Shown: positions 37,139 to 45,627, counted from the first letter of the stretch. The stretch is 64,000 nt of DNA from Streptomyces sp. PTY087I2 (GCF_001687325.1 NZ_LZRD01000011.1:124001-188000); one strand, 5' to 3'. Notes: generated by a model not told the origin, from the sequence alone. Made by a program: numbers and translations.

Positions 37139-37305
37139 GGGGCGCTGCCCCGGACCCCGCTCCTCAAACGCCGGAGGGGCTGGGTGGGTGGGGCTCCGCC
37201 CCGGGCCCCGCTCCTCAAGCGCCGGAGGGGCTGGAAGGGCCGGAGGGGCTGGAAGGGTGGGGCTCCCGCCCCGGGCCCGCTCCTCAAGCGCCGGAGGGGC
37301 TGGAA
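37139..37305. repeat. Three degenerate copies of a Streptomyces intergenic repeat
   Basis: The core GCTCCTCAA(A/G)CGCCGG followed by AGGGGCTG occurs at 37159-37182, 37210-37233 and 37279-37302, with spacings of 51 and 69 bp. Each is preceded by GGGGCTCCGCCCC-like bases that form a small hairpin. An extra partial copy (GGCCGGAGGGGCTGGAAGGG) lies between copies 2 and 3. Such arrays are common downstream of Streptomyces genes. No gene is seen in 37058-37332. Confidence 0.75.
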
Positions 37306-37332
37306 GTGGGGCCGGGGGCGGTTGTGCCGGTC

Positions 37333-37770
37333 TTACGTGCTGCGGGTTCTGGCCGTTGCTCCCGCGCAGACCATGCCCAGCAGTACCGTCAGTCCGCCGA
37401 CGATGATGTTGTTGATCACGATTCCGGCGTCCGGGCTGTTGCCCACCACCCAGGTCGACACGATGATCCACGCCCCGATGGCGCACATCGCCCAGCTCAG
37501 GCCGTACATGCGCTCGGGCATCACGGTGAAGCCGAGAGCCAGTACCGCGATGGCGATACCCATCACCAGGTTGTGCGTGACCAGGGCCGGCTGGTTCGCC
37601 GTGAAGTGGAGCACCCACGGGGAAACGGCGCAGTAGAGGCCGACGAGGAACACCGGCGCGTCCACCAGCGCCACATCGCGGCCGCCCATCACGCGGTCGT
37701 ACCGCGCACGCATTTCGGAGGCGTCGGGGTGACCCGACAAGTCACTCCTCGCGTGTGAGACGTTGCTCAT
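37333..37770 (-). CDS. SPW-repeat membrane protein
   Basis: A 145-residue protein with about four membrane helices and a hydrophilic N-terminal 35 residues. The family's Ser-Pro-Trp signature appears in AVSPWVLHF (about residue 55), and a second, changed copy (STWVVGN) is near residue 107. The function of SPW proteins is unknown. The ATG at 37768-37770 follows GAAGGAG. It lies downstream of, and in the same direction as, the fasciclin gene. Confidence 0.85.
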   Translation of the reverse strand: MSNVSHARSDLSGHPDASEMRARYDRVMGGRDVALVDAPVFLVGLYCAVSPWVLHFTANQPALVTHNLVMGIAIAVLALGFTVMPERMYGLSWAMCAIGAWIIVSTWVVGNSPDAGIVINNIIVGGLTVLLGMVCAGATARTRST

Positions 37771-37846
37771 GAGATTTCGTCTCCTTCGGTCCTGCGGGCC
37801 CTGCCGCTGTGCGGATGGATGCGGCAGGCGCCCCTACCTCCATAGT

Positions 37847-37865
37847 GCGCTTATCCAGCGCTTAT
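37847..37865. repeat. Direct repeat GCGCTTAT-cca-GCGCTTAT
   Basis: Two identical 8-mers (37847-37854 and 37858-37865), 11 bp apart. They lie upstream of the SPW gene and overlap the last codons of the extended fasciclin frame, so they may be part of the SPW promoter region. Confidence 0.4.
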
Positions 37866-38567
37866 GTGTACATTTCGGGCGGATTTTTCCCGGGTACGAC
37901 GAGGGGCGGGCAGCCGCGGTGCACGCGGCTGCCTCAGGACCGTGTCGACGATGTAGACCGTCGCGTTGGCGGTCGGGACATTGCCGCAGACGACCTTCGA
38001 GGAGTCGTTCACGGTGTACTCCGTGCCCGAGCCGGCCGTCGTCAGCCTGCTCTTCTCCAGGGTGTCGAAGGACCCCTTCTCCAGCTGCTGCGGCGTCAGC
38101 TTCTCGCCCACCACGTGGTAGGTCAGCACCTTGGTGAGCTCGGCCTTGTCGGCCAGCAGCGCGTCCAGGTCGGCCTTCGGGATCTTCGCGAAGGCGTCGT
38201 TGGTCGGGGCGAACACCGTGATGTTCTCCGCGTTGTTGAGCGTGTCCACCAGGCCCGCCTGCTTCACGGCGGCCACCAGCGTCGACAGCTCCTTGTTGTT
38301 CGAGGCGGCCGTGGCGACCGGGTCCTTCGCCATGCCGTCGAACGAGCCCGCGCCTTCCTTCGGCACCGATGAACAGGCCGGTCCGAACGGCTCGTTCATC
38401 GTCGCCGAGTCGTCGGCCGAGGGGCTCGCCGGCGCGGACGAGCTGGGCGTGGAGCCGGCCGCCGAGTCCTTGGAGGAGTCGTCCGACGAGCAGGCGGTCA
38501 GCGTCAGCGGCAGCACGGCCGCTGCGGACACGGCGACGGCTGCGCGGCGGAAGAGGAGCGTGTTCAT
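37851..38567 (-). CDS. Fasciclin-domain (FAS1) lipoprotein with an aberrant C-terminal extension
   Basis: Surface lipoprotein of 238 residues. A signal peptide ends in the lipobox LTAC (Cys26), then a Ser/Ala/Pro linker and one FAS1 domain: TVFAPTNDAFAKIP is box H1, and VVCGNVPTANATVYIVDTVL is box H2, which normally ends the protein. Here the frame continues for 27 mostly basic residues to a TAA at 37851. That extension is translated from a perfect terminator-like hairpin and from the SPW control region, so the native stop has probably been lost. In M. tuberculosis the SigK-controlled MPT70/MPT83 are the same kind of protein. The ATG is at 38565-38567. A SigK-like promoter lies about 58 bp upstream. 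Confidence 0.85.
   Translation of the reverse strand: MNTLLFRRAAVAVSAAAVLPLTLTACSSDDSSKDSAAGSTPSSSAPASPSADDSATMNEPFGPACSSVPKEGAGSFDGMAKDPVATAASNNKELSTLVAAVKQAGLVDTLNNAENITVFAPTNDAFAKIPKADLDALLADKAELTKVLTYHVVGEKLTPQQLEKGSFDTLEKSRLTTAGSGTEYTVNDSSKVVCGNVPTANATVYIVDTVLRQPRAPRLPAPRRTREKSARNVHISAG
37910..37932 (-). terminator. Terminator-like hairpin inside the extended fasciclin frame
   Basis: Perfect 9-bp arms GCAGCCGCG (37910-37918) and CGCGGCTGC (37924-37932) with a 5-nt loop, placed exactly where the FAS1 domain should have ended. An out-of-frame TGA lies just before it. Confidence 0.6.
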
Positions 38568-38624
38568 GGCGTTTCTCCTGGATCGGAAGAGTCGTGCGGA
38601 GAGCGGTTTGTTCTGACACAGGGG

Positions 38625-38655
38625 GTTCGGCGCCGGGGCGGTCGGTGGATTGGTC
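38625..38655 (-). promoter_or_regulatory. SigK-like promoter of the fasciclin gene
   Basis: On the minus strand, GACCAATCC (38647-38655) is the -35 and CCGAAC (38625-38630) the -10, with 17 bp between CCAATCC and CGAAC. It shares its -35 exactly with the promoters at 38697 and 47059. The mycobacterial SigK consensus, CCATCC...CCGAAT as I recall it, is close. Confidence 0.7.
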
Positions 38656-38696
38656 GCAGGCTCTTCATTCACTCGTTCGGAGCAGATGCGGTGATC

Positions 38697-38726
38697 GACC
38701 AATCCGTTCGTCCTCCGGCCACGAAT
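38697..38726 (+). promoter_or_regulatory. SigK-like promoter of the lipid-modification operon
   Basis: GACCAATCC (38697-38705), then 16 bp, then CGAAT (38722-38726). The predicted start is near 38734, about 55 nt before the first gene. It is divergent from the fasciclin promoter, with -35 elements 41 bp apart. Confidence 0.7.
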
Positions 38727-38788
38727 GCCACGTGAGGGGCGCTCCAGGGGCGCTCCGACCAGGCGGGGAAGGACCGGAGGGAGCCGGA

Positions 38789-40063
38789 ATGGCAGGGGAA
38801 CGGCGGCGTACGGCCGTGGTGGGAGCAGGGGTGGCGGGACTGACCGCCGCCCACGTTCTCCGCGACGCCCACGAGGTGACGCTGTACGAGGCCGACGACC
38901 GCGTCGGCGGCCACGCCCACACCCACGAGCTGGGCGCGTCCGACGGCCGGGTGCACCGCGTCGACTCCGGGTTCATCGTGCACAACCGGCGGACCTACCC
39001 CCACCTGCTGCGGCTCTTCGACGAACTCGGCGTCGCCACCCAGGAGTCCGAGATGTCGATGTCCGTACGGTGCGAGGGGTGCGGACTGGAGTACGCCGGG
39101 GCGCGTGGGCCCGCCGGGCTGTTCGCGCAGCCGCGTTCCGCCGTGCGCGGCCCCTATCTGCGGATGCTCGCCGAGGTGCCGCGCTTCCACCGTGCCGCCC
39201 GGGCCCTCCTGGAGCTGCCGGAGGGTGCGACGAGCGGCATGACGCTGGGGGAGTTCGCCCGGCGCGGCCGCTTCTCGCCGTACTTCCACGCCCACTTCCT
39301 CACCCCCATGGTCTCCGCCGTCTGGTCCTGCGACCCGGTCACCGCCCTGCGCTATCCCGCGCGCTATCTGTTCCGGTTCCTCGACCACCACGGCATGCTC
39401 ACCATCGGCGGCTCCCCGGTCTGGCGCACCGTCACCGGCGGGTCCCGCGCCTACGTCGACCTCGTCGTCAAGCAGCTCGCCGCCGTGCACACCGCGACCC
39501 CGGTCCGGGCCGTCACCCGGCACACGGACGGCGTCGACATCACCACCGAGGACGGCACGACCACCCCGTACGACTCCGTGGTCATCGCCACCCACCCCGA
39601 CCAGGCGCTGCGACTGCTCGCCGACCCGACCGACGCCGAGCGCGGCACACTCGGCGCGTTCCGGTACTCCCGCAACCCGACCCTGCTGCACACGGACACC
39701 ACGCTGCTGCCGCGCGCCCGAGGGGCCAGGGCCTCCTGGAACTACCTGATGCCCTCGTGCGCCGCCGACGCCGACCGGGTGACCGTCAGCTACGACATGA
39801 ACCGGCTCCAGCGGCTCGGCGCCCCGGACACCTTCGTCGTCACCCTGAACGGCGCCGACCGCGTCGATCCGGAGAGCGTTCGTGCCCGCATGGTCTACGA
39901 GCATCCCGTCTACACCCCCGAGTCGGTCGCGGCCCAGAGCCGGCTGCCCGGTCTGTCCGGTCCCGTCACCGCCTACGCGGGGGCCTACCACGGCTGGGGC
40001 TTCCACGAGGACGGCTGCCGTTCGGGGGCCGCGGCCGCCGCCGCACTGGGGGTGACCTGGTGA
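38789..40063 (+). CDS. FAD-dependent oxidoreductase (amine-oxidase fold), first gene of lipid operon
   Basis: A 424-residue flavoprotein. The dinucleotide motif GAGVAGLTAAHVL with the ribose-binding Glu in TLYEADDRVGGHAHT is at the N-terminus. FIVHNRRTYPHLLRLFDELGV and SVWRTVTGGSRAYV-like blocks (SPVWRTVTGGSRAYVDLV here) place it in the Rv0449c-like subgroup of amine-oxidase-fold proteins. Close relatives sit beside cyclopropane-synthase homologues in stress-induced fatty-acid modification clusters. A role in dehydrogenating or oxidising a methylated fatty acyl chain is inferred. The ATG at 38789 follows GGAGGGAG. The stop overlaps the next start by 4 bp. Confidence 0.88.
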   Translation: MAGERRRTAVVGAGVAGLTAAHVLRDAHEVTLYEADDRVGGHAHTHELGASDGRVHRVDSGFIVHNRRTYPHLLRLFDELGVATQESEMSMSVRCEGCGLEYAGARGPAGLFAQPRSAVRGPYLRMLAEVPRFHRAARALLELPEGATSGMTLGEFARRGRFSPYFHAHFLTPMVSAVWSCDPVTALRYPARYLFRFLDHHGMLTIGGSPVWRTVTGGSRAYVDLVVKQLAAVHTATPVRAVTRHTDGVDITTEDGTTTPYDSVVIATHPDQALRLLADPTDAERGTLGAFRYSRNPTLLHTDTTLLPRARGARASWNYLMPSCAADADRVTVSYDMNRLQRLGAPDTFVVTLNGADRVDPESVRARMVYEHPVYTPESVAAQSRLPGLSGPVTAYAGAYHGWGFHEDGCRSGAAAAAALGVTW

Positions 40064-40785
40064 GCGCCCTCTACCCGTGCACGATCACGCACGTACGGAA
40101 CCGGCCCACGAAGTACGCGTTCCGGCACCGGACCTATCTGTGGCTGATCGACCCCGACCGGCCGCCCCGGCTGCCGCGCGCCCTGCGGCCGCTGGCCCGG
40201 TTCGACGCCCGTGACCACTTCGGCGGCACCGCCCCCACCATCCGGGCCGGTCTCGAACGCTTCCTGCGGGCCCGGGGCGTGGAGCTGGGCGACGACGGCA
40301 CCGTCACCATGCTCACCCAGGCCCGGGTGTTCGGATACGTCTTCAACCCGATCACCGTCTACTGGTGCCACCGCGCCGACGGCAGTCCCCTCTGCGTCGT
40401 CGCCGAGGTGCACAACACGTACGGCGGACGGCACGGCTACCTTCTGCGCCCCGACGGGAAGGACCGAGCCGTGACGGGCAAGGAGTTCTACGTCTCGCCG
40501 TTCTTCCCCGTGGACGGCGGCTACCGGATGCGGCTGCCCGAGCCCGGCTGCCGGCTCGACCTGAGCGTCCATCTGGAGCGCGACGGCGGCCGCCCGTTCA
40601 CCGCGACCGTCCGCGGAGGGCGCCGGCCTGCCACCCCCCGGGAGCTGGTGCGCCTCGCCCTGCGCCACCCCCTCTCCACCGTCCTCGTCTCCGCCGCGAT
40701 CCGCCTGCACGGCGTCCGGCTGTATCTGCGCGGGCTCCCCGTGCAGCCCCGTCCCCCGCACCGCACACAGGAAGGCATGCAGTGA
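40060..40785 (+). CDS. DUF1365 protein
   Basis: A 241-residue protein starting MSALYPCTITHVRNRPTKYAFRHRTYLW, which is the conserved DUF1365 opening. GYVFNPITVYWCHRADGSP and EFYVSPFFPVDGGYRMR are further family blocks. The catalytic role is unknown. DUF1365 genes almost always sit between an FAD oxidoreductase and a cyclopropane-synthase homologue, as here, and match Rv0448c of M. tuberculosis. The GTG start overlaps the stop of the previous gene by 4 bp (GTGA), so translation is coupled. Confidence 0.88.
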   Translation: MSALYPCTITHVRNRPTKYAFRHRTYLWLIDPDRPPRLPRALRPLARFDARDHFGGTAPTIRAGLERFLRARGVELGDDGTVTMLTQARVFGYVFNPITVYWCHRADGSPLCVVAEVHNTYGGRHGYLLRPDGKDRAVTGKEFYVSPFFPVDGGYRMRLPEPGCRLDLSVHLERDGGRPFTATVRGGRRPATPRELVRLALRHPLSTVLVSAAIRLHGVRLYLRGLPVQPRPPHRTQEGMQ

Positions 40786-42047
40786 CCGCTCCCACCTCGG
40801 CGCTGCCGGCAGAGCACACCCCCGGGACCGACCCGGAACGCTGGCCCGACATCGTCACCCTGCCCCGGGTCTCCCGCGCCCGGACCGCCGTCGCCGAACG
40901 CATCGTCCGCCGCGCGCTCGGCCGGCTCCCCCTGCGCGCCCGGCTCGCGGGCCGGGACGACATCGGCCTCGGCGGGCCGCTCATGGACATCCGCGACCCC
41001 GACGCCTTCTTCCGGCGGATCGGCGCGAGCGGACTCATCGGCTTCGGCGAGTCCTACATGGCCGGCGAGTGGGACGCGCCCGACCTCGTCGCCGTGCTGA
41101 CGGTCCTCGCCGACAACGCCGCCGGTCTCGTCCCCCGGCCGCTGCAACGCCTGCGCCGCGTCTGGCAGCTGCGCAGGCCCGCCGCCCAGCTGAACACCCC
41201 CGAGGGCTCCCGGGACAACATCAGCCACCACTACGACCTGTCCAACGAGCTGTTCGCCCTCTTCCTCGACGAGACGCTCTCCTACTCCTCCGCCGTCTTC
41301 CGCGGCTTCCCCGCCGACCACGACCTGCTGCCCGCCGCCCAGCACCGCAAGATCGACCGGCTGCTCGACGCCGCCGGGGTCACCGACGGCACCCGCCTCC
41401 TGGAGATCGGCACCGGCTGGGGCGAACTGGCCCTCCGCGCGGCTGCCCGGGGCGCCCGGGTCACCACCGTCACCCTCTCCGCCGAACAGCGCGAACTGGC
41501 CCGGGCCCGCATCCGCGAAGCCGGTTTCGAGAACCACGTCGAGGTGCTGCTGAGCGACTACCGCCAGGTCACCGGCGACTACGACGCCATCGTCAGCGTC
41601 GAGATGGTCGAGGCGGTCGGCGAGGAGTTCTGGCCGGTCTACTTCGAGACCCTGGACCGGCTGCTCGCCCCCGGCGGCCGGATCGCCCTCCAGGCCATCA
41701 CCATGCCCGACGACCGGCTGCGCGCCAGCCGCTCCACGTACACCTGGATCCAGAAGTACATCTTCCCCGGCGGACTGCTGCCCTCCACCGAGGCCGTCGA
41801 GCGCATCACCACCGGGCACACCCGGCTGCGCACCACCCAGCGCATCCGGTTCGGCGCGCACTACGCCGAGACGCTCCGGCTGTGGCGCGAGAAGTTCACC
41901 GAGCGGGCCGCCGAGGTCGACGCCCTCGGCTTCGACGCCGTCTTCCGCCGGATGTGGACCTTCTACCTCGCCTACTCCGAAGCGGGCTTCCGCTCCGGCT
42001 ATCTCGACGTACAGCAACTGCTGCTGACCCGTGAGGAGACCGCGTGA
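40782..42047 (+). CDS. Cyclopropane-fatty-acyl-phospholipid synthase-family methyltransferase, copy 1
   Basis: Adds an AdoMet-derived methyl or methylene to a double bond of membrane phospholipid acyl chains. The 421-residue protein has an N-terminal lipid-binding domain (about 1-130, with GFGESYMAGEWDAPDL) and a Rossmann domain starting SRDNISHHYDLSNELF. The AdoMet loop is LEIGTGWGELAL, with Thr in place of the usual Cys of GCGWG. The C-terminal WREKFTERAAEVDALGF block is normal. The GTG overlaps the DUF1365 stop by 4 bp. It is followed immediately by a second paralogue, unlike the single ufaA1 gene of the mycobacterial locus. Confidence 0.9.
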   Translation: MTAPTSALPAEHTPGTDPERWPDIVTLPRVSRARTAVAERIVRRALGRLPLRARLAGRDDIGLGGPLMDIRDPDAFFRRIGASGLIGFGESYMAGEWDAPDLVAVLTVLADNAAGLVPRPLQRLRRVWQLRRPAAQLNTPEGSRDNISHHYDLSNELFALFLDETLSYSSAVFRGFPADHDLLPAAQHRKIDRLLDAAGVTDGTRLLEIGTGWGELALRAAARGARVTTVTLSAEQRELARARIREAGFENHVEVLLSDYRQVTGDYDAIVSVEMVEAVGEEFWPVYFETLDRLLAPGGRIALQAITMPDDRLRASRSTYTWIQKYIFPGGLLPSTEAVERITTGHTRLRTTQRIRFGAHYAETLRLWREKFTERAAEVDALGFDAVFRRMWTFYLAYSEAGFRSGYLDVQQLLLTREETA

Positions 42048-43396
42048 CCACCTCCGCCACCAGGCCGCCCGCCCGGCGCACCCCGACCGGGGCCGCCCAG
42101 CGCGTCGAACCGCTCATCGAGCGGTTCCTCGGCGGCGGACTGCCGGTCCGGGTACGGATGTGGGACGGCAGCGAGACCGGACCCCGCGACGCGCCCACCG
42201 TCCATGTGCGGACCCGCAGAGCCCTGCGCCGCCTGCTGTGGGAGCCGGGCGAACTCGGCCTCGCCGAGGCCTACATCACCGGCGACATCGACCTCGACGC
42301 CGATCTCGGCGACGGGCTGCGCGCCATGCGCCGCGCCGTACGCGAACGCGGCCTCACCGCGCCCGCGCCCGCCCTCGCCGACCGCGTCAAGGCGGCCGGC
42401 CTCGCCCTGCGCCTCGGCGCGGTCGGCCCCCGGCCACCGGTGCCCGCTGCCCGCGCGGGACTGCGCGGGGAGCTGCACAGCAAGGCCCGCGACCGGGCGG
42501 CGATCAGCCACCACTACGACCTGTCCAACGCCTTCTACGCCCTGCTCCTCGACGAGACGATGGCGTACTCCTGCGGCTACTGGACCAGTGACGCCCCCGG
42601 CTACGGCCCGGCCGACGCCCAGCGCGACAAGCTGGAGCTGATCTGCCGCAAGCTCGGACTGCGGCCCGGCGCCCGGCTGCTGGACATCGGCTGCGGCTGG
42701 GGTTCGCTGACCCTGTACGCCGCCGAGCGCCACGGCGTCCGCGTCACCGCCGTCACCCTCGCCGCCGAACAGGCCGCGTACGTACGGCAGCAGGTCGAAA
42801 GCCGGGGACTCGGCGATCTCGTCGAGGTACTGAACATCGACTACCGGGACATCGCGGAGCGGCCCGGGACCCGGGGCGCGTACGACGCCGTCTCCACCGT
42901 CGAGATGGGCGAGCACGTCGGGGACGCCGAGTATCCGGCGTTCACCCGCATCCTGCACGACTCCCTGCGGCCGCGCGGACGGGTGCTCGTCCAGCAGATG
43001 TCACGCGGCGCGACCGCCCCCGGCGGCGGCGCGTTCATCGAGTCCTACATCGCCCCCGACATGCACATGCGGCCGCTCGGCGAGACCGTCGCCCTGCTGG
43101 AAGGGGCCGGCTTGGAGGTGCGGGACGTCGAGTCGCTGCGCGAGCACTACGTACGGACCGTGGAGGCGTGGCGGCGCACGCTGGAGGAGCGCTGGGCGGA
43201 GTTCGTCGCCATGGTGGGGGAGGAGACCGCGCGGGTGTGGCGGCTCTATCTCGTCGGTGGCGCGCTCGCGTTCGAGGAACGGCGGATGGGCGTCGACCAG
43301 ATCCTGTCCGTACGCCCCGACCCGGCCGGATCCGCCGCGATGCCCGCCACCCGGCGTGACTGGTATGCACCGGGCGGTCCTGAGGAGCAGCGGTGA
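42044..43396 (+). CDS. Cyclopropane-fatty-acyl-phospholipid synthase-family methyltransferase, copy 2
   Basis: A 450-residue paralogue of the preceding gene. The N-terminal domain has LLWEPGELGLAEAYITGDID, the methyltransferase part starts ISHHYDLSNAFYALLLDETM, and the AdoMet loop is the standard LDIGCGWGSL. YIAPDMHMRPLGETV marks the lipid-substrate side. Sequence divergence from copy 1 is large, so this is an old duplication rather than a recent one; the two may act on different acyl chains or do successive methylations. The GTG overlaps the previous stop by 4 bp. Confidence 0.9.
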   Translation: MTTSATRPPARRTPTGAAQRVEPLIERFLGGGLPVRVRMWDGSETGPRDAPTVHVRTRRALRRLLWEPGELGLAEAYITGDIDLDADLGDGLRAMRRAVRERGLTAPAPALADRVKAAGLALRLGAVGPRPPVPAARAGLRGELHSKARDRAAISHHYDLSNAFYALLLDETMAYSCGYWTSDAPGYGPADAQRDKLELICRKLGLRPGARLLDIGCGWGSLTLYAAERHGVRVTAVTLAAEQAAYVRQQVESRGLGDLVEVLNIDYRDIAERPGTRGAYDAVSTVEMGEHVGDAEYPAFTRILHDSLRPRGRVLVQQMSRGATAPGGGAFIESYIAPDMHMRPLGETVALLEGAGLEVRDVESLREHYVRTVEAWRRTLEERWAEFVAMVGEETARVWRLYLVGGALAFEERRMGVDQILSVRPDPAGSAAMPATRRDWYAPGGPEEQR

Positions 43397-44196
43397 GCGG
43401 CTTCGCCTGGGCCGCGTTCGCGAGCGGGCTCGCGGGCGCGGCCGTCGCCGCCCTCGGCGTCATGCTCGTCACCTTCGCCGTCGCCCTGAAGAAGGGCGTG
43501 CACCGGATCGTCGACGTCGCCTGGGGCATCGGGTTCGCCGTCGTCGCCCTGGTCTCCTACGGGCTCTCGGCGGGCGAGGGCGACGACGCCCGCCGACTGC
43601 TCGTCACCGCGCTGACCGTGATCTGGGGGCTGCGCCTCGCGATCCACATCGGGCGGCGGGGGAGAGGCCACGGGGAGGACCCGCGTTACGCGAAGATGCT
43701 GGCCAAGGCCCCCGGTAACCCCCAGCTGTACGCCCTGCGCAAGGTGTATCTGCTCCAGGGCGCGCTGGTCTGGCTCGTCTCGCTCCCGGTGCAGGCCGCC
43801 CAGTACCTCACCGCGCCCCTGGCGTGGTGGGCCTGGGCGGGGGTGCTGCTGTGGGCGGTCGGGCTGGCCTTCGAGGCGATCGGTGACGCCCAGCTCGCCC
43901 GGTTCAAGGCCGACCCCGCCAACCAGGGGAAGATCATGGACCGGGGGCTGTGGTCCTGGACCCGCCATCCGAACTACTTCGGCGACTTCTGCGTCTGGTG
44001 GGGCCTGTTCCTCTTCGTCTGCCAGGCTCCGGCCGCCGCTGCCGCGACCGTCGTCGCCCCGCTGGTGATGAGCTTCCTGCTGACCAAGGGCAGTGGCGCG
44101 GCCCTGCTGGAGCGTCATATGGCCGACCGGCCGGGGTTTGACGCCTATGTGGCCCGGACGAGCGGCTTCTTCCCGCGGCCGCCGCGTCGCGTGTGA
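43393..44196 (+). CDS. DUF1295 membrane protein (steroid 5-alpha-reductase-like fold)
   Basis: A 267-residue integral membrane protein with about seven hydrophobic segments. The C-terminal signature RGLWSWTRHPNYFGDFCVWW is that of DUF1295 and related isoprenylcysteine methyltransferase/steroid reductase folds, where His and Asn near the NAD(P)H or AdoMet site are conserved. It matches Rv0446c in the equivalent SigK locus of M. tuberculosis. Last gene of the operon. The GTG overlaps the previous stop by 4 bp. Confidence 0.88.
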   Translation: MSGFAWAAFASGLAGAAVAALGVMLVTFAVALKKGVHRIVDVAWGIGFAVVALVSYGLSAGEGDDARRLLVTALTVIWGLRLAIHIGRRGRGHGEDPRYAKMLAKAPGNPQLYALRKVYLLQGALVWLVSLPVQAAQYLTAPLAWWAWAGVLLWAVGLAFEAIGDAQLARFKADPANQGKIMDRGLWSWTRHPNYFGDFCVWWGLFLFVCQAPAAAAATVVAPLVMSFLLTKGSGAALLERHMADRPGFDAYVARTSGFFPRPPRRV

Positions 44197-44200
44197 GTAC

Positions 44201-44244
44201 CCGGAAGGGCCTGCTCCGCAGCCGCGCGGAACAGGCCCTTCCGG
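44201..44244. terminator. Bidirectional terminator between the lipid operon and the photolyase gene
   Basis: Perfect 13-bp arms CCGGAAGGGCCTG (44201-44213) and CAGGCCCTTCCGG (44232-44244). It serves both converging operons of the SigK-like module. Confidence 0.8.
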
Positions 44245-44256
44245 GGGGCGTACGGG

Positions 44257-45627
44257 TCAGTCCAGGCCGCGTGCGCGTTCGAAGCGGGACCGTGCCTCGG
44301 CCAGGTCCACCACCGGGTCGGGATAGTCGATGCCCGCCCGGTCCAGGCCCTCCAGCTTCCAGGGTTCGTGGATCGCGGGCCCCTCCACCTCCGCCAGCTC
44401 CGGCACCCACCGCCGTACGTAAGCGCCGTCCGGGTCGAAGCGCTTGCCCTGGATCACCGGGTTGAGCACCCGGTTGGGCCGGGTGTCCGTGCCGGTGCCC
44501 GCCACCCACTGCCAGTTGAGCTGATTGTTCGCCACGTCCCCGTCGACCAGCAGATCCAGGAAGTGCCGGGCGCCCACCCGCCAGTCCACGTACAGCGTCT
44601 TCGTGAGGAAGCTCGCGGCCAGCATCCGGCCCCGGTTGTGCATCCAGCCCTCGTGCGCGAGCTGCCGCATCGCCGCGTCCACCAGCGGATAGCCCGTCCG
44701 CCCGGACTTCCAGGCCGCGATCTCGTCCTCGTCGGAGCGCCAGCGGTCGTGGCGCGGCCGGTAGTCGGACCAGGAGGCGTCGGGCCGGGCCGCGAGGACC
44801 TGGTGGTGGAAGTCGCGCCAGGCCAGCTGCCGGACGAACGCCTCGCCGCCGGGGCCGCCCTTCTCCCGTGCCCGGTTGGCCAGTTCGGCGGCGGAGACCG
44901 TACCGAAGTGCAGATGCGGGGAGAGCCGGGACGTCGCGTCGCCGGCCAGGTCGTCGTGGCCGTCCTCGTAGTCGGCCATGGGGCCGTGCAGCCAGGACGT
45001 CACCAGCTTGCGGCCCGCCTGCTCGCCGCCCCGCGCGAGACCGGGGGAGACGTTTTTGGCCGTGTCCCGGTCCGGGAGCGTGTCGCCGGACACGCCGTCC
45101 GGCACCCGGACCGTGCGGGGAGCGGCCAGTGTGCCCCGTACTCCCTCCGCCTCCCAACGGCGGAAGTACGGGGTGAACACCGCGAAGTGGTCCTTGCCGC
45201 CCGTCGGGACCACCCGGCCCGGGGCGAGCGCGGTGACCACCGCGTCATGGACGCGCAGCTCGCAGCCGGTGCCCGCGAGGGCCTCCCGGACGCGTTCCTC
45301 GCGCTGGGCCGCGTACCCGCTGACCCCGGCGGCGATGTGCACGGAGCCCGCCCCGGTCTCCTCGACGACCCGTTTCACCTCACGGGCACTCTCGCCCCGG
45401 CGGACGATCAGTCTGCCGCCGCGGTCACGGAGTCCGGCGTCCAGGTCCGCCAGGCAGTCCGCGAGGAACGCCAGCCGGTTGGGCGCGTCGAACCCGGCCC
45501 GGTGGACGGCGTCGTCCCGCACGAACAGCGGGACGACCTCGTCCGCGTCCCGCAGGGCGGCACGCAGCACCGGATGGTCGTGCAGACGCAGGTCGGAGGT
45601 GAACAGCACCACCGCGACACTACTCAT
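44257..45627 (-). CDS. phr: Deoxyribodipyrimidine photolyase
   Basis: Uses light and FAD to split cyclobutane pyrimidine dimers. The 456-residue protein has the N-terminal alpha/beta antenna domain (VVLFTSDLRLHDHPVL) and the FAD-binding domain with GRTGYPLVDAAMRQLAHEGWMHNRGRM and LLVDGDVANNQLNWQWVAGTGTD, including the Trp electron-transfer residues and the Asn next to the flavin. The ATG at 45625-45627 follows AAGGGAG. It lies 58 bp after rskA in the same direction; that gap consists mainly of a tandem 20-bp repeat. Probably part of the sigK-rskA transcript, linking light-damage repair to the lipid response. Confidence 0.92.
   Translation of the reverse strand: MSSVAVVLFTSDLRLHDHPVLRAALRDADEVVPLFVRDDAVHRAGFDAPNRLAFLADCLADLDAGLRDRGGRLIVRRGESAREVKRVVEETGAGSVHIAAGVSGYAAQREERVREALAGTGCELRVHDAVVTALAPGRVVPTGGKDHFAVFTPYFRRWEAEGVRGTLAAPRTVRVPDGVSGDTLPDRDTAKNVSPGLARGGEQAGRKLVTSWLHGPMADYEDGHDDLAGDATSRLSPHLHFGTVSAAELANRAREKGGPGGEAFVRQLAWRDFHHQVLAARPDASWSDYRPRHDRWRSDEDEIAAWKSGRTGYPLVDAAMRQLAHEGWMHNRGRMLAASFLTKTLYVDWRVGARHFLDLLVDGDVANNQLNWQWVAGTGTDTRPNRVLNPVIQGKRFDPDGAYVRRWVPELAEVEGPAIHEPWKLEGLDRAGIDYPDPVVDLAEARSRFERARGLD

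Noticed and set aside
37139..37305. Repeated units after helY as a CRISPR array.
   Set aside because: Spacing is irregular, spacers are similar to each other, and no cas genes are present; the units match known Streptomyces intergenic repeats.
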